DNA from: Mesocentrotus franciscanus | Taxonomy: Eukaryota; Echinodermata; Echinoidea; Camarodonta; Strongylocentrotidae | Direction: 5' to 3' | Length of the DNA stretch: 64,000 nucleotides | NCBI GenBank assembly: GCA_037976565.1 | Contig: CP137667.1 | Location: 34,887,366-34,951,365, forward strand | Shown: positions 35,901 through 47,900 of the stretch, one piece after another | Position numbering within the stretch: position 1 is the first letter of the stretch | Layout: every line of letters starts with the position of its first letter | Notes under the pieces: generated by a model | Seen by the model: only the letters and a program-made list of their open reading frames with translations | What the model was told of the DNA's origin: nothing | Databases searched by the model: none | Program-made: the position numbers and the translations under genes

Positions 35901-38900
35901 ATTCTTATCAGGTGAATGAAATAGTTTGTATAGAGGCACTTCACAAAGACGTATGCATTAAATTTGGTTACATTACGAAAATAGCCTATTGTCAGAATGT
36001 ATACCGCTGGCACTTTCGTTGTGAGGAGCATACGTCACATCCGTACAGCAATATAAATGTTTTGCTCGAAATACCCGAAACAAAAATCGCTCTTAAAAAT
36101 CACCTGATTGAAGTACGCCCGTGATATTTGGCAGTTTTAACCTTTGATTTATTTACAACATGTTATAATTTTTGAAAATCGGAGTGGACTTGGGCTTTAA
36201 GGCTTGTTCACACTTGATACTGCAGCAGCTTTTTGTTTTAATGACATAAGCGCAATACGTTTTACTTCTCCGTTTCTTTCACACGGATAGTGAGAACACA
36301 TAGGGCATTTATTGCGTGCAGCTACCTTTTGATAACATTTACATTTCTTTATCTAATATACAGATAGTGAGTATATACCTATGGTATTTTGGCGCACAGC
36401 TAACTCGTCGTCTCCACTTGCATGCGTCATATGTAAACGACCCATTATGACTGCAGTATATACATGCTGGATGTATCAAAATGGCTCATTTTATGAATTA
36501 AAGGAGAAATCAATGTAAAAGAATTCTACTAAATTGTACTAATTACCAGCACGATAGAGGTCTTCGTTAGTTTTGTTGATTCGCACAACGGCATCAATCT
36601 TCTCACATTTGATCTTGAGAAGTGTTGAACATGGACTAGAGGGCGCTTTCCTCTTCAAGGAAGACAAAACTAAGAAAAAAGATTCAATCAGAAAAAATTT
36701 AAGTGTAATATATATGTGGATAGAGCTGGAATGTGTGTCGAGAAACTCAAAAGTTGATATTCTACCAACTCAGTTAAACCCAACCATAGGTTAAGATCAC
36801 TTTAACAAAGGAAAACTAAACCTCATATCAACTTGCATTGTAAAACCAAATTTGAGCAATAGCCTTAACCTAGCGTCGGATTCAAGTTTGAGTGGAATAC
36901 GGGCCATAGGATCTATCAATTATACCATTCTCTGCAACAGGTAAAAATAATTCTATATCAACAAAAGATAACCTTAAATTTTGATAACTTTATCAACATA
37001 CATTAGAATGAAAGTTACTGTAGTTTGGCAGTTAATCAGCTATGGAAATACCAATGAAAAAGAAATCCCTTTTAATGATGTAACACAATACACAATTTCA
37101 TCAACATTAATGAGACTTGTGCCAACTACCTGAAATTCTCCCAACTTAAGCTCTCACCTTCTCTCGTATCTTCTCTTATTTCCACTATCGACTCAGCGAC
37201 TTCAACTTGCGAGTCTGTCTCATCTTGGGAGGGCTTCAGAGTCTCACCAACATCTATCTCCTCTTCATCCTCTCTGACTCCATCACCCGTAGCCACAGCA
37301 ACTGAGGGTTTTGTGGTTGCTTCTGAGGAGTCCTCTAGGACGTTTAATGTACTGCTGAGGTCTTTCGTGGCTGGCGTCTCTGAGGATATGTCTGAAGGTC
37401 TGCATCCATGAGGTTCTTCTGGTTTCTGGAGAGGTTCTCCCGGTTTTTGAGGGGGGTGTTCCGGTTTCTCAGGGGGCTGATCTGTTTTCTGAAGGGGCTG
37501 CTCTGTTTTTCCACATGGCTGTTCTGGCTTCGCAGGAGGCGAGACAGGGGCAACGCGCTTGTCGATCGGCGGGTGAGAATCTGGGATGTCTTCATGATCG
37601 GATGGTCGGCGATGAGAACGGACTTGCAGGAACACCTAGCGGTTTCGATGGTTGGGCAGCGACTTGCTTCACAAACACCTGCACACGTTGCACAGGAAGC
37701 TGTCTAGGTAGTCCCTTAGGCACAACTCGGGACACAGTCTGGGACACGGGCTGCACCACCACTGGCTCGTTTGGCGGCGTAGGGGGCAACACCGTGACAA
37801 GGCTCGAATGAGTTGGCGTACGCCTCCCATCCTGTGGGGTGTTAAGAATTTGTAAGACATTTGATGCACCAAAGCTCTGTTGAGGATGGACACCCTTGTT
37901 TGCAGAAGTCTGCACTCCCGGCTGTAGTGTAGCTACTGGTCCATGTAGGGTTGGACCTTTGGACCCTGCAGCGGTTCCCGCACTAGTCACAACAGTGGGT
38001 AAAAGTTTCCTTTCCTTGATCACCCCCGGCTTCTTCAAAGAAGACACAGCTAATGTGATAAGCGGAGAGCTCCGCCCCTCTTTCAGTTTGTCCTTCTTGT
38101 CCTCACAGTGACTTTGTTGGGTGACGGGCGTGTTCTTACCCCTCTGCTCCGTAAGCACCGATGCTTTCTTATCAGTCTTTCTGCTATGTAACACCTTGAC
38201 TGTCTTTGTGTGTCTCTTGTAAGATGACTTCTCCTTTTTGGATGGCAAGGTCGGCTCTGAAGATGGAACCAAGCTGATTTCTGAACAGAGAGAGAGAAAA
38301 GTTTAATCAGAAAACCTGGGGCCGTATTCAATTCAGTACTACATGTAAGTAAATGAAGCCACCTTGGTTAAATAGAATGAAATGACAAAATAAACATGAA
38401 TAAATAAATAAACAAACAAATAGATGAACAATAAGGAAAGAAATACTTAACTAAATAAAACAACTACATGTAGTACTATCATACTACTCTCAGACGGCAG
38501 TGCAATCGTATCTTTACTTGAGCTTGGCTACCCTGACAAGACGCTCATTCCTACCAGATACTCAATTATTTTCACCTGGAAGCAGAGTGGCAATAGTAGA
38601 TAAGATTAATGTCCAAAACTGAAATGATTAATCATCTATCTATCTATGAGATCGAGATATTATTACATGTGACTGGGGGAAAAAATGACATCAATTGTTA
38701 ATGGCTGTATGTCATTGTTGCCTGTGCTACATACCAACAACAAAATCAGTAAAGAAAGAAAGAAAGTTACCTGGAAAATAAACAAAATAAAGCAAAAAAA
38801 AAAAAAAAAGACTCTTGATTACCTGGCAGTTCATCGTCATCATCTTCTTCTTGTATTTTCTCTTCTCTAAATATAACCTCCTTGAATGCAAAGCTAAAAT

Positions 38901-41900
38901 GTTCATCTGGGGAAAATAAACAAACAAAAACACTTGTCAAGTACCATACACTGTACCATAGCTGCTAATTTTACATTTTATTGGTTCCCATGAAGAACAT
39001 ACAATATTTTGTGAGGTAAACTATTAGAAAATGAAGCAGGGCTGGCCTTTGCTCGAGGATTTAGTTAAAAAACAAAATTGCGAAAAAATATATTAAGAAA
39101 CTGGACTTCAATTAAAAAGAAAAAGTTGCCGATGGGCACAAGATTACTACTATTAAAGAATAATTAATAAATAAAAATGGAGTGAGAGACAAACAACAGT
39201 GCAGGTATCAAATTAAAGAATCACATTGGCTGGAAATTCATGAAGGAGATTTATCGTAAAACATGATTGAAACCTCTTTTTGTGAATATACGTCGCTTAT
39301 ACCCTTGGCATTTAGTCCAACGAATAGGTGATATACATACAACTATTTGAGTCTAGAAGTTGAGGTTTGAACCATAGTTTAGATAAATGTGACTCAATTT
39401 CAAATTCTCCTTCGTGCATTTGGGCCACTAAAGCTAACAGCAAAATAAATTGAACAAAGAAGAAATTAGAAACGTTCACGCATACATGTAGCAGTTCGGA
39501 GTCTCCTTTTACTCGTTTTAGAGACATCTATGAATGATCTTTTGATCCACACTTCTACGAAAGAATTGTAAATAATCATTCAAGTTTCTAAATTGGCAAT
39601 GCCAGTGAAATTTATGGTCACTACTTATTGTCTTCCTCTTTTTTTTTTTTGGGGGGGAGGGGAGGGGGTTCAAATTTCTATTTTCTAAACTATAAAAATA
39701 ACTGAAGCCAATTTGAGGAGGCAAGACCGATTTATTTAGACCTTTACAAAACTCTCTAACTACTATGATATGAGTTAAAGAATTAAAATGCAAAGGATTA
39801 AAGATCACATACGTGGAAAACAATTATATGTCACGTCTTGGCCCAACTTGACTGAAACATCAGGCCAGGAATGGCGTATTCTTTTCCTCGTTCTCACTGC
39901 AGTCCCATCTATGCACAAATGTGTAAGTGAAAGAGATGAATATAGAAGAAGAAAAAAAATCATACGGATGATTTAAGGAGATGAGTTAGCATACAGGAGT
40001 GTTATGTAAACTGTACATAAGAATAAGAGTGGTGTAGCGTGCCACACATAATGAACACAAATCTACATCTATCACATCATGAAGGCAAAAATAGAAATGA
40101 CTATTCATAAACCCCAATACCCCTGTATATCAACAGAATTCAAAGTGACAACAATACAAATATCAAAGGGTTTAGCTCAAATAAAATAGTTTCTTCTTAT
40201 CACTTGATCAAATTCTTGACATGAATATCCACTGAGTACGATGTTTCCCCACTATTAAATCTTTGACACAATTTGGATAAAATGCACATCTGTCTCGGGA
40301 AGGAGCATTTGTAAAAGAACCAAATCAAGTCTTCAGGGGTTTTTTTTCTCAGAGATTTGTTTTGATCCTTACTTACAAACAATGGCCCCAATGTCCCCTT
40401 GCACAGACAGACACAATTGATCGTAAATTACGACCAATTAAAGTGTACCAATCACCAAAAAAATCTCTTACTTTGTATGTTTAGTAGTTCCATGTCAGCG
40501 CAATACATTCAAAATATGAGCTTTGAATATTGCGTCTCTAATGAGATTTTGGCAGTTTCAATCCACCCTCCATTAACATAAAAGCCACTTGTGAGCAAAC
40601 AACTTGACGCACCCGTACATGCTTTCAAAAAACAGGGGCCTGTTTTATAAAACTTTTAATCTATAACAAGTGCTATATTTCTGTGACAAATGTGCTCTCA
40701 GCAAATCAGATGCCACGATTTCAGTAGCTTATAACAGTAGCTTGTAACTTGTTATTGATAACAAGTTATGAAACAGGGCCAAGGACCAGCATGGAACCCA
40801 AGTGACATGCGTTCCGTCTGCGCTTTTCAATCTTATTCTCTATTTCCATTAGGCATAACATTCCTTTGTTGGCCAATAAAAAGCCAGGTGAATTATTTTG
40901 AAGGTTGATTTTATACAATCTAGCGGTACACAAATTATATTTCTAGTTGATCGGTACATTATATCCCTCTTTATTAATAGCCAATTAGGAACAATTATCA
41001 ATCCATTATTGTTGTTATTGGTGCGGTGCTACCAGGACTTTAAAGCATTAACACTTATTAAAGTCATTTTGACTAAAACCATCTAGAGTCAAATAAGACT
41101 GCGTGAGATATACATGTTCCAAACGATTTTCCTTTAGAATCATGAAATACTTCTTCACCCTCAAATGTGTCATTTGGCGAGTTTTAAACCAAGTACCGGT
41201 ATCACATTCACTGTTCATGTTTAGTTTAGGATGTGTCATTAATGTCCCATTCACTGTCTCTTTAGACAGAGTACCCACCAATAACTCATGTGGACGGGCT
41301 GAACGAGTCAATTCTTTTTTCTCCAGAACTCCTTACCTTATTGACAAGATGGCCGTATCCAGGAAATGCAGTAAATTTACCCCCCAAAAATCACAAAATT
41401 AAAAGTTTCAACCATTGAACAGACATCTAAATACATGTGTATAATCAAATAAGAGTTATTTATGTTCGAAATTCCAAATTTTCAAGGACAAACGGTCACA
41501 AACCCGGTTTAGGGAAGTCTAGCATATCGAATTGTTAACAACCTGCACTCCACACATGGAAAACATATGAGAACCGTGTGTAAACACTAGTCTACACATG
41601 CTATCTCTTTAAGCAAAATGCTGATATTTATGTGCCTGGAGCCATCAGGCTGGAAGGGTCCTTGCATAGTGGAGTGTATAGATATTATCTAGCATTCTTT
41701 GCAGATATTTCACTATGATTCATCGGAAATCCTGGATAGCATATGAATGATCTTCTACACATGTTTTGATACAAGGAGAACAATGTGAGACTATATTTAA
41801 CATGCTTCTTTCCGATTTCCTTTTTGCTACCAAAACTGTACATGAGCTTTAAAGTACAAGTTCACTCCACTGAAAAGTTGAGCTGATTAGATAGACAAAA

Positions 41901-44900
41901 ATCTAAAAAGTCCAAATATAACTTAGTTTTGGAAAATGGTGCTCAGATTTATTTTTAATAATTATTTTTAATGAGCAAAAAACAAGTTAATGATCGAGTC
42001 GGTTGTGACGTAGGGTCCTCACAACACAGATTCGTAATATAACCAAATTTAATGCATACGTCTTTGTGAAGTGCCTCGATACAAACTATTTCATTCACCT
42101 GATAAGAATAATGAAACACTATTATTCTTATCAGGTGAATGAAATAGTTTGTATAGAGGCACTTCACAAAGACGTATGCATTAAATTTGGTTACATTAAA
42201 ATAGCCTATTGTCAGAATGTATACCGCTGGCACTTTCGTTGTGAGGAGCATACGTCACATCCGTACAGCAATATAAATGTTTTGCTCGAAATACCCGAAA
42301 CAAAAATCGCTCTTAAAAATCACCTGATTGAAGTACGCCCGTGATATTTGGCAGTTTTAACCTTTGATTTATTTACAACATGTTATAATTTTTGAAAATT
42401 GGAGTGGACTTGGGCTTTAAAGGCAAGGTATTTTACAGACATCGCTACCACTGCTGTAATGTATGTTCAACTGCACCATCTTCGATGAAGGCGTACAAAG
42501 AGTGATTTCTGGTTCCTGTACCCAAGCATCCTCATGCGTGCGTCATCAGTTGGTGATGCACTGTGGGACATGGCTGTCGAAACATCAGGATATTGTGAAC
42601 ATCAGATGGCAGTATTGAAGTACTGTCAGTAGAATACCCTGCCTTTAAGATTTACAATATTAAATTTCAGCAGCTGGATAAAACAATTTTCTTACTTGTG
42701 TGGACCACACTAGGAATGACACTGGAGTCCGACTGTGGAGTTTTGTGAGGAAGATTTGGAGCGCCGTTTCCTGGAATGTCTCCTGTAAAGTAATCAAATG
42801 ATAAAACTATGTAAAAAATTATTGTTAACGAATTAGAAGTCATTCATTTGTGAAAAATCATTGCTCTCTTTCTTTTCACTTTTTTTTTGTATGGTAGTTG
42901 AGACAAGACAAACCAACCTATTTTAAAATATACTATTAAGGCCATTTTAAAAAAAAACATGTTAAGCGTCTTGCCTTTTTGAAAAATAGGAAGGAGGAGG
43001 CCCTTTTTTTTCCTTCAAATTGGCCGCTCCATAGATTTTCCCTGACTGGCTGGGCAGAAAAAGGGCAGGCGGCCCCCAAAAAGGAAGCGGGCGGGGACGC
43101 TAAACATGAATATTTTTTTTAATGGCCTAATTAAAACAAAATCAATCACAATCACAATATTTACAGAAAATGATAGTAATGATTACAGTGCAATTTGTTT
43201 TAAGGGGGTGAGATACACAAAAAAAGGGGGGGGGGAAAGAAAAAAAAAAGTGCAGCAGGAATATCTTGAAACCATGTATACAGAACAATGCCATACAGAT
43301 ATGAATAAACAAAGCAGCCATGGTGAGTTGTGAGTTGGAAAATATCAGACAAGGTATGAACTAGCCAACTGCGCAGGAGAGAACCCCACCCAGCTCAATT
43401 GTCCAAGTGTCCATTGAGAGGGGACAACAAACAAACATGTATGGTAGCTGAGACAAGACAAACAAACTTGTATGGTAGCTGAGACAAGACAAACCAACCT
43501 GTTGGACTTGACCTTGCACGTGAATGGTCCTCTGTACTGCTTGCTTGACTGGACTGCTCAACTAATTGATAAAATAAACCAAACAAAAAAATATGAATGA
43601 TAAAGACTGGCACACACTACACGATTCTCCTGCTATCCTATTTTGTAGAAAGGGCAGTTATATTAGATATGGAAATCTAAACGGCTATTATCCTCCTGAT
43701 TTAGGTTCTAAATAATAAGAATATTACCAGCTACTGTACAATTCAAGTGCATTTAACTCTTCTAGTCAGAATAAAAGACGAATCAGTTTCAAATCGTAGA
43801 CAATCACACTGCTGGCCTGCTGTCACTACAATTGTGAGCCGATGTAGCTTTTCCCCCTTCAAATTCATATTCAATCATATGACTATTCAGATTCTCAGTC
43901 ATTAAGATTTTACATGTTTAAATATTCACAAAAAATGCTATCACAAATTTCTCTGAAATCAGATCGTAGTCAGATGGTGTGGTATGTAGTGTGTGGCAAG
44001 TTTAACATGAAAGGAAAATCCAACCTTAATAGACAACTACTCTAAAAGAAAGCAGACAGGTGAAAGTTTGAATGAAAACAGACGAACGATAAGAAAGTTA
44101 AAAAGTTTTGAAAGTTGTACTCACTATACATTTACATGTACTTATGGGCACTTCAAATTGGCTGAATTGGTAATATCACTGTGGCGTAGTGCCGGACTAC
44201 TTTCCCATTTGTTCCAACCCACAAAATTACTAAAAATGTAAATTTGTCAAAATGTAGCACTTAGGAGGGTCTTTCCTTTCTAGAGGACCTTCATGTATAT
44301 CAATATGCCATCTATAATATATTTTGAGAAGTGCCCCAAGGGAGAAGGCGATTAAGAGAAAACAGAAATGAATGGTATTTTTGTACAGGTGTACATCGAC
44401 AAACGGGACAGTTATCCTTGACTACTTCATGATCCACTGACCAAATTGCCAATTTGAGATTCGCATAGACTTAGTGATCTCATATTTCATACATTCATAA
44501 CTCTGTTATTGTTGCTCCAATTCATTCGAACTTTCTCAATAGGCCATTTTCGTAATGTAACCAAATTTAATACATAAGTCTTTTTGAAGTGCCTCAATAC
44601 AAATTATATCATTCACCTGATAAGAATAATAGTATTTCAAAAGTCAGAATGCAAACTGCATATATTAAGTGTTGCTAGGTAGGTCAAGCCATATTTGTTT
44701 TCCTACCTGGCAACAACTAATGTATGCAGTTCAGATTCTGTCTATTGAAATACTATTATTCTTATCAGGTGAATGAAATAATTTGTATTGAGGCACTTCA
44801 CAAAGACTTATATGCATTAAATTTGATTACATTACGAAAATGGCCTATTCTGTTTCTATTATTTTTTTGAACTTATTACAAAGGTTGGATTGCCAGCATT

Positions 44901-47900
44901 CTTCATAATAACAGGTTGCAAATTGTTGCCAAATTACATTTTAAAAAAGTTTATATACAGTATCTGCCCAAAAACAGAGGAAAAAAGAAAGAATATCTGG
45001 GAAAATATGAGCAGAAATTGGGAAATGTTTAAAACATCCCCCTATTATTATTGCCAATATTCATTATGAATATGAATAATAAGTAAAAAAAGGGGAACAA
45101 AAATCAAGGCATATTTTTATTTCTCTGTGATTAAAAAAAGAAAATTGATTATTGTTAAATAGTGCATTTTTATACCTATATATATATATATATATTAATG
45201 CAAAACTTAGCATCAACACAAGAATACACAACTTTCAAATGCATACCCAGCTTATTTTAAGCATTAGCCAAGACTTGAATATATGTTACTTTACAACAAT
45301 AACATCACAATTTCTTCCATATTTGAAACAAGCATGGAAAATGCCATCCCATACTCCATGCAAATATACATGTACATGTTCTGTACGACTATATAATATA
45401 ATTGTCAGGCATGAAAAATCATGTTAAACGTAAATGATGGATACAAACTGAAACTTCACATGCAGCTTTGTCTCCTCTCTACATATCTTTACATGTGCAG
45501 GCAAATATATCCACTGAATGACTCTGTAACACAATCTCAACTATTTTTCAAAAAATCAACTCAAGTGCAATACCCAATTGTATGTCCCATTGAAATCTTG
45601 TTTGATTTACGTAATACATCATTGTCATGTTCACATATTTCAGTAGCTGACGCGTGAGGCTATTGGAAGTGCATCAGGTTGATTTTTTGAAAGCAGATCA
45701 ACGCTATCATGTTCTGTGTATATTCTTGGTAATAACAACGTTGACATTAGGCGTACAAAAAAAAATGTTGTATTGCCCTTTGCGACCGACCCAAAAATCT
45801 TGAAATCTACGGTCGGCTTTTTAAAAAAGTTTTTTTTTTAAACCATTTTTTAGAGAAAAAAATGTTTAATGAATAAAAAAATATGTATTAAAGCATTAAA
45901 AACTGAGAAATATCACCCAAAGAGGGAGAAAAAAAAAAAAAAGAAGGATTTCCGACCGACCGACCCATGTTTTGGCACCTGAAGGGCAATACAACATCTT
46001 TTTTTAAAGGCCTTATTAGCCACTTGAGGGAACAATTCAAAGGAAATTTTTAGTATGATGGGGAGGTGAATAATATGGGGAGAGGAGATGGCTGTGATGA
46101 AATGAAAGCAGGATAACTAGTGAGAATAACACATCATGCATGTACATTCTTCTCTATATTGTAACGGTACGTGTACAGTTAACTTAATAACTTATAACTG
46201 TATATTCATACCCCTTGTAAATGTGATGTTTTTGTGTTTTTTGTAACTCAAGAATGAAAGGTAGACTGGTGGAATTAGGGCCTTTGTTAAATACTTCTGG
46301 ATGTAAGCTTTAATATATCACATTCTCAAGAAACATAATTCAGGACAAATCAACTATTCACATACTTTCACTATACAATGATTCTTCATACAGTATTTCT
46401 CTGTACGATTTTCATACAAATTTCCTTCAGTCTAAACAGACTATATCTTTAACTCTTTGCCCGCTACGTTCGGCTAGCGGAACATACAGCGGGCTGCCAA
46501 CTTCGACTCAAGTCACATTTCATTCACAATACACACGGAACGCATTTAATTCTATTGTACGCACACACACACAATAGTAACGCGTGCTTCGCATTGTATA
46601 CACATCACACTTCATTGCACCGCTTTCGCAGACATTGTTTACATTGACATCTTTTCAATGAACTAACTCAGGACATAAACCTCCATAACAAAGTATTAGA
46701 TATAAGAGGTATAGAATACCCTTCTAAACGAAAACTTGGATACAAAATGTTTAGTTGATAATCTCAAAATTTATGATAATATACATTACAAAAATGATAC
46801 CATTGGCAAGACTATTAATTTCTATACAATATTGCTACACAAAGTTTTTCATTACAGTACACCAATCAAAAGTTATTGCGAGTTGAATAAGCATAGTCCA
46901 TGCAGAACCCCTCCTAAGGTGGCACCCTAAAAACAATGTGGCACAGGGGGGATTGTGTACGTGGCGGGCAAAGAGTTAATAGTCCCATGTCAACCAGCTA
47001 AATTTCTCTTTCTAATGAACCTACAAGTACATGTAGATTATCTAAATGTGAACCTTGTTTCTTGCAAAATTTAATGACCCTCCTAACATGTGGTTGGTAC
47101 CATGATCTATTAAAACCATGCATGTAAAAAAATCACCAAAACAAATCTGTACAGACATGCATGGCAGGACTTAGCAACCATCTCCCCTTCTCAAGGATGC
47201 AGACTTAACCTTTTCACATACCAGGGGTCACATTATTGCTTTGTGGTAGAATGACCCAAACCTACTACATGTAGCTATGTTCACAGGGTCCTACATGTAG
47301 TTTCAAACTGTAAAGGGCAATCCAACATATATTTGTAATACCGGTATGCTCATTTGCATGAAAGCAGCAAAATAAGACATACAGAATGGAGAAAAGTTTG
47401 ACCAATAATAAGAGTTATACATATTTAAATAGGAGATAACTTTTGTAATATGCTCATTTGCTTGAAAGCAGCAAATTAAGAGGTACAGAATGGAGCAAGT
47501 TTGAAATTAACTGGACCAATAATAAGAATTATACATTTTTGAAATATGAGATCACTATGCGAATCTCAAATCAGCAGTTTGGTTAGTGGTTTAATGGACA
47601 ACTCTCCCATTTTTCATGTACAAAAATATTATTCATTTCCGTAGTCCTTTGTTGAATACTTTGAGATGTAAGCTTTAATATGTCACTTTCTCAAGAACCA
47701 TAAATTGGGAGAAATCTATATTTCACATACTGTATATATACTTAAAAAAATTACAATAGTTGGTAACAATGGTAAGCATCCATATGAATAATTTAGTTGT
47801 TATAACTATACATGTGTGCCTATTTGTACCATGACAAGGGATTGCTGAAATCCGTGGCAGTTCAAAATCTAAATAAATATATTAGCTTTTCCTCCTTAAA

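Noticed and set aside
35843..36124. 93-codon + strand frame, repeated almost exactly at 42066-42344, with a - strand mirror
   Set aside because: Both lie in the family C palindromic MITE; the two strands give nearly the same peptide because of the palindrome, so this is not evidence of a gene pair.
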